From positions 62,001 through 126,000 of the forward strand of contig NZ_JACHIF010000009.1 of NCBI RefSeq assembly GCF_014203045.1: DNA of 64,000 bases. The letters run 5' to 3'. The DNA is from Prosthecobacter dejongeii (GTDB lineage Bacteria; Verrucomicrobiota; Verrucomicrobiia; Verrucomicrobiales; Verrucomicrobiaceae). The notes beneath the pieces were generated by a model. It was not told where the DNA came from and searched no databases. It saw only the letters and a list, made by a program, of their open reading frames with translations. How positions within the stretch are numbered: the first letter of the stretch is position 1; each line of letters opens with the position of its first letter. The position numbers were made by a program, and so were the translations under genes. Below, piece by piece: positions 8,774 through 16,784 of the stretch.

Positions 8774-10153
8774 TCAATTCAGGGACACAGCTCCGAGTGA
8801 AGGAACCACCACTTCTTCGCCTTCTTTCAGCTTCCGGTCCGCAGGCAGTTTATTCATCTCACGGATTTTTTCAGGTGTGGTGTTAAACAGGGCCGCCACG
8901 GTATTGATATCATCTCCACGCTCCAGTCGGTAAGCCACGATACCTCGACGATTGCTGCTGGTGGGAGGGGCCGGCTTTGGCAGCGGCTCATACGCTGGCG
9001 CAGGGGCCAAAGCAGGTGCTGGTGATGGCGAAGGGGCTGATGGCTCAGGCTGGGCCGCCATCAAGCTGGCTCCAGGAAGCGGCACCGTGTCTGAATCAGC
9101 AGCCGGATAAGTAGGGGATGGAGGCGCCGGGCGGGCAGCACCGCCACCAGGGATGATCAAGCGCTGGCCAGGTTCGATCAAATTGGAGTTCTTCAGTTTG
9201 TTCGCCGCAGCGACTGACGCGGTCGAAACCCCATGCATCTTAGCAATCGCGCCCAGGCTTTCGCCTCTTTTCACCAAATGCGAACGTGAAGATGGAGCCG
9301 ATGCCACTGAAGATCCCGCAGAAGCACGTTTCCCCGACGAATTACTCCCCTTTCCTGGAATGGTCAGCCTTTCGCCGACCAGAAGGCGGTCTGGGTAAGC
9401 GGAAGGATTGGCACGAGCAAGCGCATCTTGAGACACCCCATGAGCATGGGCTATTTGTGAAAAAGTATCTCCAGGCCTGACCGTGTGAGAGCTAGCTGAG
9501 TTCGATTCTGCAAACACAGCAGCATTCCCATGCCCCGGAATTCGGATCGTTTGCCCCACTGAAATGGTCTCACCTGAAAGGCGATTGGCGGACTTGATCG
9601 CATTGATGCTAGTGCTGTGTTTATCAGCAATCCTCCAAAGCGTATCCCCAGGTCTGACGGTGTAAGTCTTCCCTGTTTCAGGCAGGTAGCTCTCCCCGCC
9701 CTCAATGGTGGTCATTCCCTGACCGCGCTCGAGACTGCTAAGACGACGATCTTGGTGAGCATCGTTTTTTTCCAAACGCGCCACCTTGGACTCGAGGCTC
9801 ACAGGCTTGCTTTGCGTGTTTTTGGTCACACTGCTCTTAGGCTTGCTCACACTCGCCCCCTTGATCGTCGGTGGTTTGTAGCTAGACGGAGCTTGGTTGG
9901 GGGGAGGAGTGCCAAACCCAGGTTGGTAACCCTGTGTTCTCGCGGGAGCAGGGCCAGCAGGCAGCCGGGCCTGAGGGGTACGCTGAGTGGTGCCAGGTGG
10001 CACGTAGGCAGAGCCTGGCTGCCGATAGTATGGCTGCTGAACAGCACCGGGTGCTCCAGGGCTCTGGGCCTGCGCCAGAGAAACGCTGAACATCAAGGCC
10101 AGAATGGCCCAACGAGGATGCTTCGCAAAAAAGACGGCAGGCTTCGCTTTCAT
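8774..10153 (-). CDS. Secreted protein with four LysM domains
   Basis: 459 aa with a signal peptide (hydrophobic AILALMFSVSLAQAQ, cleavage likely near residue 30). A Pro/Gln-rich linker and a short coiled-coil-like segment (SLESKVARLEKNDAHQDRRL, about 119-138) follow. Four LysM repeats sit at about 163-206, 222-266, 291-335 and 407-451, each with the V-x-x-GD/E core and ending in an (I/V)P motif; linkers between 3 and 4 are Pro/Ala-rich. LysM binds N-acetylglucosamine in peptidoglycan. No catalytic domain is present, so this is a wall-binding or scaffolding protein. It is divergent from an amidase gene 64 nt away, which suggests a shared role in cell-wall turnover or division. Confidence 0.88.
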   Translation of the reverse strand: MKAKPAVFFAKHPRWAILALMFSVSLAQAQSPGAPGAVQQPYYRQPGSAYVPPGTTQRTPQARLPAGPAPARTQGYQPGFGTPPPNQAPSSYKPPTIKGASVSKPKSSVTKNTQSKPVSLESKVARLEKNDAHQDRRLSSLERGQGMTTIEGGESYLPETGKTYTVRPGDTLWRIADKHSTSINAIKSANRLSGETISVGQTIRIPGHGNAAVFAESNSASSHTVRPGDTFSQIAHAHGVSQDALARANPSAYPDRLLVGERLTIPGKGSNSSGKRASAGSSVASAPSSRSHLVKRGESLGAIAKMHGVSTASVAAANKLKNSNLIEPGQRLIIPGGGAARPAPPSPTYPAADSDTVPLPGASLMAAQPEPSAPSPSPAPALAPAPAYEPLPKPAPPTSSNRRGIVAYRLERGDDINTVAALFNTTPEKIREMNKLPADRKLKEGEEVVVPSLGAVSLN

Positions 10154-10217
10154 GATTTATATTTTAGTGAATATAATAGTTCAGGCCAATTAAATATTTT
10201 AAAAATTTGAACAATTT
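10154..10217. promoter_or_regulatory. Divergent promoter region of LysM protein and amidase
   Basis: 64 nt, almost entirely A/T. A consensus TATAAT lies at 10172-10177 on the plus strand, and minus-strand -10-like words overlap it. The region must drive both the LysM gene and the amidase gene, so their expression is likely linked. Confidence 0.45.
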
Positions 10218-11066
10218 TTGAAAAAGACTTCCTCCAACTTTTCTGTTCTGCGAAGCCGCCCCCTGTCGAAGTGGCTACGTGGCGCAGCATCATACCTGGC
10301 GCTGGCAGGTGCTTTTGCATCAACCGCCTGGCTTTCTGCGAAAATGGAGAATTTGCCTAGCGTGAACCTCGGCCCCTGGGATTTGGAGAAAATACCGCTG
10401 GTTGTGGTGGATGCCGGTCATGGTGGGCATGATGGCGGTGCGGTGGCGGGGGGAACTCTTGAAAAAAAGCTCGCTTTGGCTTTGGCACTCCGCCTGCGGG
10501 ATGAATTGATCACCCTGGGGTTGAGAGTCAAAATGACCCGGGATTCCGATGTTTTTTTACCCCTAGAAGAAAGGGCTGCCCTGGCGGACGAATGGCAGGC
10601 TGATGCCTTCATCAGCGTGCATCTAAATACCAGCGCCAGCCCCGAGGTGCACGGCATTGAGACTTATTACAACGAGCGAAAATCACTCGCTGCGCAAAGA
10701 GCGCTGCAGGTAAAGTGGTCACTCGCGAAAGGTCCCGTGCAGGATCTTCGCGGGCGCAGACTGGCTGAAAGTCTCCAGCGTCATGCTTGCCGTGGGACCG
10801 AGGCCGTGGATCGTGGGATCAAGCAAAGGAATTACGCTGTGGTCAGTCAGACTCAGGTGCCCGCAGCCTTGATCGAATGCGGTTTTCTGACCCACGAAGC
10901 CGAAGCAGCATCACTCAAAAATCCTGACTACCAAAAGAAACTCACACTGGCGATTGCTCGAGGCATGGCGGAGTTTTTGAAAATTCAAGGCAGGTATCCT
11001 CCGCATGGAGTGCTCTTAGACTCCCAAGAACCCACCGAGGAAACTCCCGAAACGGCAGCTCCCTAA
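10218..11066 (+). CDS. N-acetylmuramoyl-L-alanine amidase (Amidase_3, AmiC type)
   Basis: 282 aa. It cleaves the amide between MurNAc and the peptide stem. An N-terminal membrane helix or uncleaved signal (about 23-42) puts the enzyme in the periplasm. Zinc ligands are visible: DAGHGGHDGG (His68), LEKKLALA (Glu82) and SVHLNTSA (His135). The catalytic Glu220 is in ALIECGFL. The start is a TTG; the next ATG, at 10344, would remove the membrane segment. No Shine-Dalgarno is seen. The usual regulatory helix insertion of AmiA/B/C seems short. It is divergent from the LysM gene. Confidence 0.9.
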   Translation: MKKTSSNFSVLRSRPLSKWLRGAASYLALAGAFASTAWLSAKMENLPSVNLGPWDLEKIPLVVVDAGHGGHDGGAVAGGTLEKKLALALALRLRDELITLGLRVKMTRDSDVFLPLEERAALADEWQADAFISVHLNTSASPEVHGIETYYNERKSLAAQRALQVKWSLAKGPVQDLRGRRLAESLQRHACRGTEAVDRGIKQRNYAVVSQTQVPAALIECGFLTHEAEAASLKNPDYQKKLTLAIARGMAEFLKIQGRYPPHGVLLDSQEPTEETPETAAP

Positions 11067-11138
11067 GCTGAAAAAAACAGAGTTGCACTGGCACGCTTAC
11101 CGCCACCTGATAAAGCTCTGTCTATCGCCTGATAATCC

Positions 11139-11888
11139 ATGAACGCCCCTTTCCGCCAAAGACTGCTCTGGACGCTCGTCCTCGCGCTAGGCGTTTCCGG
11201 GTGGCTGTACACCACTTTTGCAGCCGTTCACTATACTTGGAATTGGGAAAAGGCCTGGATTTACCGCTCCCAGCTCATGTGGGGCTGGGTGACCACCCTG
11301 CTAGTCTCTCTGGGAGCAATCATGGTGAGTATCGTCGTAGGATTCACCCTGATGCTAGGTCGGCGCACACGCATCCTACCGCTGCGCCTCTTCTGCACAG
11401 GCACGGTGGAATTGCTTCGCGGGTCCCCTTTCCTAGTCCAGCTTTTAATTGGTTATTACATCATCGCCACCGCCTGGAAGATCAATGATCCCTTAGTGGT
11501 GGGGACGCTTCTGCTAGGCTTGTTTGAAGGGGCATACCTGGCAGAAATCTTTCGCGGAGCCATCGAAAGCATCGGCGCGACCCAGCGTGAGGCCGCCCGC
11601 GCGGTGGGTTTTAGCAAGGTGCAGATGTATCGCTATGTCATCATTCCCCAGGCCGTGCGGCGTGCCCTACCTGGCACGACAGGGCAGCTCGTTTCTCTGA
11701 TCAAGGATTCATCCCTGCTCTCAGTGATTGGCGTTGAAGAACTGGTGCAGAAGGTCAAAATCCTGAACAGCAGCAGCTACACAGCCCTGGAAGGTTACCT
11801 GCCACTAGCAGCTGCCTACCTCATCGTCACGCTGCCCCTTTCCTGGTATGCCGGCCGTCTTGAGAGGAGGTTCGCCTATGAAACTTGA
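11139..11888 (+). CDS. Polar amino acid ABC transporter permease (HisM/GlnP family)
   Basis: 249 aa inner-membrane permease with about five hydrophobic helices. The cytoplasmic EAA loop that docks the ATPase is clear: REAARAVGFSKVQMYRYVII, then PQAVRRALPGTTGQLVSLIK and DSSLLSVIGVEEL, as in the glutamine/histidine class. The motif ELLRGSPFLVQLLIGYYI is the family's conserved second helix. It overlaps the ATPase gene by 11 nt. No periplasmic binding protein gene is adjacent, so the substrate is not fixed; amino acid is inferred from the family. Confidence 0.88.
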   Translation: MNAPFRQRLLWTLVLALGVSGWLYTTFAAVHYTWNWEKAWIYRSQLMWGWVTTLLVSLGAIMVSIVVGFTLMLGRRTRILPLRLFCTGTVELLRGSPFLVQLLIGYYIIATAWKINDPLVVGTLLLGLFEGAYLAEIFRGAIESIGATQREAARAVGFSKVQMYRYVIIPQAVRRALPGTTGQLVSLIKDSSLLSVIGVEELVQKVKILNSSSYTALEGYLPLAAAYLIVTLPLSWYAGRLERRFAYET

Positions 11889-12615
11889 GACACGAAAGGT
11901 CGTTAAGCGTTATGGCGACTTCATCGCTCTAGATGAGGCCAGCTTTCAAACGGGTGACGATGCCCGCGTGGTCGCCCTTCTTGGGCCCAGTGGCGGGGGG
12001 AAGTCCACTCTACTGCGCGTGCTGGGCGGCCTGCTGGTGCCCGAGGCCGGAGAGGTCCGGGTGAATGACCAAATGCTTCCTCAAGACGATGCTGCAGCCC
12101 TTCTGGGCCTCCGGCAAAACGGGTTTGTCTTTCAGGGCTACAACCTTTTCCCTCATCTCACCGCGCTACAAAATGTCACCCTGCCCCTGACCGTCGTGCA
12201 TGGTCAGCCAGCAGACGCAGCCCACCGACGCGCCACGGAACTGTTAGATCGCCTGGGCTTAGCCCAGCATCTGCATAAACGCCCAGCGGAACTCTCTGGC
12301 GGGCAGCAGCAACGCGCCGCCATCGCCCGCGCACTGGCTTCCAAACCAAGACTCCTTCTTCTGGACGAACCCACCTCTGCGCTGGATCCCGTCATGACAG
12401 GAGAGGTGCTGGACGTCATTCGAGAACTGGCCCAAGAAGGCCAGCAAATCGTCCTAGCCACCCACGAAATCAGTTTTGCCCGATTGGTGGCGGACTGGGT
12501 GGTATTCTTGGCACAGGGAAAAGTGGTTGAATCCTGTTCTGCTGTTAAGTTTTTTGACGACCCCTCGTCATCCTATGCGAAGGAGTATTTGACGGCCCTG
12601 ACGAAATATCGTTGA
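11878..12615 (+). CDS. Polar amino acid ABC transporter ATP-binding protein (GlnQ/HisP-like)
   Basis: 245 aa from ATG 11878, with GGAGG 9 nt upstream inside the permease gene. Walker A is LGPSGGGKST, the Q-loop lies in GFVFQGYNLFPHLTALQN, the signature is LSGGQQQRAAIARAL and Walker B LLLLDEPTSALDP, followed by the H-loop ATHEISFAR. This is the short ATPase of PAAT importers. It overlaps the permease stop and so is translationally coupled. An in-frame start at 11848 adds ten residues without homology. It is the last gene before the aminoacyl-ACP region. Confidence 0.92.
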   Translation: MKLETRKVVKRYGDFIALDEASFQTGDDARVVALLGPSGGGKSTLLRVLGGLLVPEAGEVRVNDQMLPQDDAAALLGLRQNGFVFQGYNLFPHLTALQNVTLPLTVVHGQPADAAHRRATELLDRLGLAQHLHKRPAELSGGQQQRAAIARALASKPRLLLLDEPTSALDPVMTGEVLDVIRELAQEGQQIVLATHEISFARLVADWVVFLAQGKVVESCSAVKFFDDPSSSYAKEYLTALTKYR

Positions 12616-12756
12616 ATGGGAGGCGGGGTCACTCGGTCGAAGGCTGCATGGCAGCTAGATTGAACGACTCACGTCTAAAAAGTATCAATGCAAGTAACGT
12701 TCGTGACGAAAAAGGGTATTGCCTGCTGACAAGGTGATAATTCCGATAACAAACGC

Positions 12757-12784
12757 TTGCTAAATACAAGGCTAATTATAAAAT
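12757..12784 (+). promoter_or_regulatory. Candidate promoter of the half-adenylation gene
   Basis: A -35-like TTGCTA (12757-12762) and a -10-like TAAAAT (12779-12784) with 16-nt spacing sit directly before ATG 12793. Transcription would begin about at the start codon, so the message could be leaderless; no Shine-Dalgarno precedes it. The rest of 12616-12756 holds nothing recognisable. Confidence 0.35.
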
Positions 12785-12792
12785 CCATATAG

Positions 12793-13500
12793 ATGCGCCC
12801 TCTTTCAGAATCCAGTACGGGTCTTAGTCTTTGGCAAAACCCTGCCAGACAGGGGCCTTTTCATCTCAGCGCTTTTTTAGCGGATGCCGCCGAACGCACT
12901 CCCACGACCACTCTGACCGTGGACGGCATGGAATTCACGTGTGAACAGGCTTGGATGAGTGTGCTCCGCATCGCCACCTGGCTGCAACAGAATGGCGTTT
13001 CCCGTGGGGACAAAGTGGTCACCGTGTTACGCCACAGCTCGGACCTGCATTTGATCACTTTGGCAGTGGCACACATCGGTGCCGTGGTTTCTGTGATCTC
13101 TCCGCAGATCCGCCAAGAAGCTTTCAAATCCATACTAGAAGAAGCTGAACCAGTTTGCCTCTTCCTGGAAAAGACCAGTCATCATCTCAAAGCCATGGCT
13201 GAAAACATCCTGACGGTCTGGATGACGGAAGGACTGAACGGCGGCGAATGGGACGAGGCCGAATTCAGTGAAGTAATGAATACACGTCCCGCATGGGGCA
13301 TGCGTTTCCCTGGAAAGTCCGAGGATCCTGCGTTTTTGGTGTTTCCCTCCAGTGGCGTGGCACAGTCTCACGGCATTCTGCTTTCTCACGAAAAAGTGCG
13401 TCACATGCTTGCGGCCCAATCGGGTAGAGAAGAAGGCATCTTTTCTCTTTTCGTAGACTCACCGGCGTCATCCCCGAATCTCGCGGTCCTAGAAGCCTAA
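12793..13500 (+). CDS. Half-length AMP-ligase-like protein with degenerate P-loop
   Basis: 235 aa. It resembles the N-terminal part of the full ligase encoded at 13748. Matching segments are GVSRGDKVVTVLRHSSDLHL versus GIRRGDRILLILPNSAEAVL, and HIGAVVSVISPQIRQEAFKS versus QQGVIFSVLSPQLQPEGLQR. The ATP-binding loop, FTSGSTGTPRG in the full enzyme, is FPSSGVAQSHG (184-194) here, with the Thr/Gly pattern and the basic residue lost. The protein ends about 40 residues later, before the A4-A10 motifs, so it should not adenylate anything alone. The frame is otherwise open. It could be a decaying duplicate or a non-catalytic partner. The stop lies 15 nt from the 3' end of tRNA-Val. Confidence 0.75.
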   Translation: MRPLSESSTGLSLWQNPARQGPFHLSAFLADAAERTPTTTLTVDGMEFTCEQAWMSVLRIATWLQQNGVSRGDKVVTVLRHSSDLHLITLAVAHIGAVVSVISPQIRQEAFKSILEEAEPVCLFLEKTSHHLKAMAENILTVWMTEGLNGGEWDEAEFSEVMNTRPAWGMRFPGKSEDPAFLVFPSSGVAQSHGILLSHEKVRHMLAAQSGREEGIFSLFVDSPASSPNLAVLEA

Positions 13501-13515
13501 ACTGGCGAGGCTAAA

Positions 13516-13590
13516 TGGTACACGGAGAGGGATTCGAACCCCCGACCAACTCGGTGTAAACGAGCCGCTCTACCACTGAGCTATCCGTGC
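13516..13590 (-). tRNA. tRNA-Val (anticodon TAC)
   Basis: 75 nt including the encoded CCA (complement TGG at 13516-13518). Read on the minus strand the acceptor arm GCACGGA pairs with TCCGTGT (first pair G-U). The D-arm is AGCTCAGTGGTAGAGC, the anticodon loop TTTACAC gives TAC, and the T-arm GGGGGTTCGAATCCC is standard. Its 3' end faces the half-ligase gene. Confidence 0.95.
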
Positions 13591-13747
13591 CTCGCGGGAT
13601 GGGATTATTCGAGATGTGGAGCGACTGCGCAAGGGCGAATTGTAAGATATTGAAGACTGTTTCTTCGAAGATGCTGTTCGATCAGAAAACAGTGAGTGAA
13701 AATCTCCAGACTGATGGGTGATTTTAGGCTAAAAGGGGTTCTTTCAG

Positions 13748-15250
13748 ATGTTTGCACCATCTTTCTCCCTCACATTCCCCGCTCAATGGCTGGCGCAAGC
13801 TGCCAGGACCTGGCCTGAACAGGTTTTCATTTCCGGGGAACAGCCACTGACGTTTTCTGAAGCCTACCAGGAGGTGAGCCGGATCGCTGTTTGGATGGAA
13901 CAACGAGGCATCAGAAGAGGCGATCGTATCTTGTTAATTTTGCCAAATAGTGCTGAGGCGGTGTTGATTCTCTTAGCAGCACTTCAGCAAGGGGTGATCT
14001 TTTCTGTCCTAAGCCCACAGTTACAGCCGGAAGGGCTGCAACGAATCATTTCCCAATGCGGCCCGAAGGTCGTCTTTTTAGATCAAAGCACAGGCCATTT
14101 GCAGGGGACCGTTTCTCCAGACCAGGCGGTCTTTTTAGAAAATGTAAAGTGGCCTACCATTGAGGATGTGGACAGCCCGTCCCCCGCCGTCTTGCAGCCT
14201 GAGGATATCGCCTTCTTGGTATTTACCTCTGGCAGCACGGGTACCCCGCGTGGAGTCATGCTCACCCAAAAAAATGTAGGCTTTGTCTGCCCGGCTATTC
14301 TGGCACGGCTGAAATACAGGGCAGAAGACTGCATCGGCCTCTTTTTGCCCCTGGCCTTTGATTACAGCCTTTATCAGATTTTTTACGCCTGTCTCACGGG
14401 TGCGCGTTTGTTCATCGGCCGCCCCGAAAAAGTGGGGCCAGAGCTGCCCAAGATTTTAGCCCGTGAAAAGGTGACGGTGCTGCCGGGGGTGCCGACCGTG
14501 TTTGCGGCTTTGATCAAGATGCAGCGGTACCGCCCCACCTCGCTGCCATCACTGCGTATGATGACCAATACGGGTGATCACCTCCCCAAGGCCTACATTG
14601 ACCACCTGCGAGAGCTTTTTCCCCAGGCACAAATTTTCCCCATGTTTGGCCTCACGGAGTGCAAACGAGTCTCCATTTTATGCCCTGAAGAATTTGAAAC
14701 CCACCCTGAAAGTGTGGGGCGTCCGCTGGATGGAACGACGGTCTTTGCCGTCAACGCTGAAGGGGAAAAACTCCCCCCAGAGCAATCTGGAGAGTTGGTC
14801 GTTCAAGGGCCCCATCTTTCACCGGGTTATTGGGGAGCCGAAGAAGAGACTGCCAAACGTTTTCGCGAACTGGCTGGCACACGTAGCCTATTCACGGGTG
14901 ACTATGGCATCGTGGATGCTCAAGGTTATATCACGTTTCATTCGCGAGGTGATTTTGTCATCAAACATCGTGGTACCCGCTTAAGCCCTGCTGAGGTGGA
15001 AGAAGCCGCCTGCACGATCCCGCAAATCATCTCCGCAGGCTGCGTGAAAGATGACGAACGGGACCTGCTGTGCCTTTTCCTGGCCACCACGGATGATACG
15101 CTTACGGAAGCGGGAATCCTGGCTGCCTTGGCCACGCGTCTGGAACGTGGCAAGATCCCCGACCGAGTTTACTTCCAGCCTGATTTGCCCCGAACGACTA
15201 ACCAAAAGCTCGACCGCAAAGCGTTGCGTCGTTTGCTGACCACCGTGTAA
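13748..15250 (+). CDS. AMP-dependent ligase, amino-acid-activating type, carrier-protein loading
   Basis: 500 aa, complete adenylation enzyme. P-loop FTSGSTGTPRG (159-169). A4-type FDYSLYQIFYACLTGARLFI has Asp205, the residue that binds the alpha-amino group in NRPS and DltA-type A domains. Also present are the A5-like PMFGLTECKR, TGDYG, the hinge region GDFVIKHRGTRLSPAEVEEA and the catalytic-lysine region TTNQKLDRKAL at the C-terminus. This suggests amino acid rather than fatty acid activation, with transfer to the ACP encoded at 16502. The order ligase, PLP decarboxylase (7 nt gap), ACP matches exosortase-associated cassettes (families annotated ligase_PEP_1 and dCO2ase_PEP1) and the butirosin BtrJ/BtrK/BtrI trio. 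The substrate is not determined. Confidence 0.87.
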   Translation: MFAPSFSLTFPAQWLAQAARTWPEQVFISGEQPLTFSEAYQEVSRIAVWMEQRGIRRGDRILLILPNSAEAVLILLAALQQGVIFSVLSPQLQPEGLQRIISQCGPKVVFLDQSTGHLQGTVSPDQAVFLENVKWPTIEDVDSPSPAVLQPEDIAFLVFTSGSTGTPRGVMLTQKNVGFVCPAILARLKYRAEDCIGLFLPLAFDYSLYQIFYACLTGARLFIGRPEKVGPELPKILAREKVTVLPGVPTVFAALIKMQRYRPTSLPSLRMMTNTGDHLPKAYIDHLRELFPQAQIFPMFGLTECKRVSILCPEEFETHPESVGRPLDGTTVFAVNAEGEKLPPEQSGELVVQGPHLSPGYWGAEEETAKRFRELAGTRSLFTGDYGIVDAQGYITFHSRGDFVIKHRGTRLSPAEVEEAACTIPQIISAGCVKDDERDLLCLFLATTDDTLTEAGILAALATRLERGKIPDRVYFQPDLPRTTNQKLDRKALRRLLTTV

Positions 15251-15256
15251 CCTTTC

Positions 15257-16477
15257 ATGGACGCCCCACTCCTTCGTCTAGCCGAACAATTCGAAACACC
15301 TTTTTATGCTTATGACCTCGCCGAGGTCAAAAGGAGAACTCAGGAGCTGCGGGAAAGCTTGCCGGAAGGAGCCAGACTGCTGCACTCCTTCAAAGCCAAT
15401 CCCCTGCCCTCCATTGCCGAAAAAATTCGCCTCGAAGGCGGCACCGCAGAGATCACCTCTGAAGGGGAATTGCAGGCAGCCCGACTCGCCGGCCATGATA
15501 TGAGAGAAGCGCTTTACGGGGGGCCAGGAAAAACGGTAAGTGAAATCACTTCCGCCATGGCAGCAGGGGTGCGGTGGTTTTCGTGCGAGTCATGGAGAGA
15601 TCTGGAGCGCATCTCCGCCGTGGCCAGTCTGCGTGCTGCGGATGCCCAGATTCTGCTGAGAGTGAACCCGGCAGAAGCTCCACAGGCCCGCCTGGCAATG
15701 ACGGGGGTGGAAAGCCAATTTGGATTCGATGAAAGCCTCCTGCTAGCAGCAGGGGCCCGGGAAAAACTGCAACTTCCTCATGTCAAAATTCGGGGGATTC
15801 ACGTCTATTTCGGCACTCAAGTGGCATCAGTCGAAGCCCTGACCCAAAATACCCAACGAGCCATAGAAACGGCTGAACGATTGGAGAAGGCCCTGGGCTT
15901 CGTATGCAGTGTGGTGAATGCGGGCGGGGGTTTTCCCTGGCCCTACGCTAACCAGGGATCCCCCCCTGATCTGCAAGGGCTCAGAGGGGCACTTACTGCC
16001 GTCTGGGAAGCCTCCCCACTTCATGAAACCGCAGAACTCTGGTTTGAGGCTGGGCGCTATCTATGTGCAAGCGCAGGGACGCTTGTCTCGAGAGTTTTGG
16101 ATGTGAAACCTTCCCGCTCACGCACCTTTGTGGTGCTGGATACAGGCATTCATCATCTGGGGGGGATGGCGGGTCTCGGCCGCATCCCACGCAGTTCAGT
16201 GACTTTTCAAAACCTCAGTCGGCAGAGCGAAAACGAAGTCACGGCTGACATCGTGGGCCCGCTCTGCACTCCGCTGGATAGCCTGGCCCGAGGTCTAAAA
16301 ATGCCCGATGTGGCCGCTGGCGATTTGCTTGCGGTCCCCAATGTTGGCGCGTATGGACTGACTGCTAGCCTGATTGGTTTCCTCAGCCATCCTGCTCCCG
16401 CTGAAATCGCCTATCTGGACGGTGAAGTGGTACAGGTGTGGCAGTGGCGGACCGGTCACCAGCAGCTTCAGTCCTGA
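15257..16477 (+). CDS. Fold-III PLP-dependent decarboxylase (exosortase-associated / BtrK-like)
   Basis: 406 aa of the diaminopimelate/ornithine decarboxylase class. Lys46 in LLHSFKANPLP is the PLP Schiff base, NAGGGFPWPYAN and EAGRYLCASAGTLVSRVLD hold the phosphate-binding Gly loop and E-x-GR, and Cys337 in VGPLCTPLD is the active-site Cys from the partner subunit. LVVLDTGIHHLGG-type sequence (FVVLDTGIHHLGGMAGL) resembles the exosortase-system decarboxylase family and BtrK more than LysA. Beside a ligase and an ACP it probably decarboxylates an amino acid while it is bound to the carrier as a thioester. It starts 7 nt after the ligase stop. Confidence 0.85.
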   Translation: MDAPLLRLAEQFETPFYAYDLAEVKRRTQELRESLPEGARLLHSFKANPLPSIAEKIRLEGGTAEITSEGELQAARLAGHDMREALYGGPGKTVSEITSAMAAGVRWFSCESWRDLERISAVASLRAADAQILLRVNPAEAPQARLAMTGVESQFGFDESLLLAAGAREKLQLPHVKIRGIHVYFGTQVASVEALTQNTQRAIETAERLEKALGFVCSVVNAGGGFPWPYANQGSPPDLQGLRGALTAVWEASPLHETAELWFEAGRYLCASAGTLVSRVLDVKPSRSRTFVVLDTGIHHLGGMAGLGRIPRSSVTFQNLSRQSENEVTADIVGPLCTPLDSLARGLKMPDVAAGDLLAVPNVGAYGLTASLIGFLSHPAPAEIAYLDGEVVQVWQWRTGHQQLQS

Positions 16478-16501
16478 TTTGACTTTTCCTTGATAGCTAC
16501 C

Positions 16502-16753
16502 ATGTCCGATATCGCTCCCCGTCTCCTGGCCCTGCTACGCCCTCACCTGCGCATGCTCGCACCCGAGGCTCCTATCCGCCTTGAAGATGATCTGGGGAAG
16601 CTGGGGCTCGATTCACTGGAGTCCATTGATGTGCTGATGGAGATCGAAAGTGAATTTGGGGTCATCATCCCCGATGATCAAGTAACGGTGGATACACTCG
16701 CCACAGCAGGGAATCTACTGCAGGCGATTGAAGCCCAGATGGCGACCGCTTAG
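16502..16753 (+). CDS. Acyl carrier protein
   Basis: 83 aa acidic carrier protein. The phosphopantetheine site is Ser38 in KLGLDSLESIDVLMEIE, and helix 3 (DQVTVDTLATAGNLLQAI) follows, so the four-helix ACP fold is complete. The ATG at 16502 is preferred over an in-frame TTG at 16490. It is not the fatty-acid AcpP (no DSLD.VEL.M motif) but a dedicated carrier: it is the third gene after a ligase and a decarboxylase, 25 nt from the latter. The GNAT-like gene converges 31 nt downstream; a short palindrome (AGCAGGCCCTGCT, 16756-16768) lies between. Confidence 0.9.
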   Translation: MSDIAPRLLALLRPHLRMLAPEAPIRLEDDLGKLGLDSLESIDVLMEIESEFGVIIPDDQVTVDTLATAGNLLQAIEAQMATA

Positions 16754-16784
16754 TGAGCAGGCCCTGCTAGGTCAGCCTACCGCA

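Noticed and set aside
12616-13600. Mobile element around tRNA-Val
   Set aside because: No integrase, transposase, terminal repeats or duplicated tRNA end could be seen; only the position of the half gene is suggestive.
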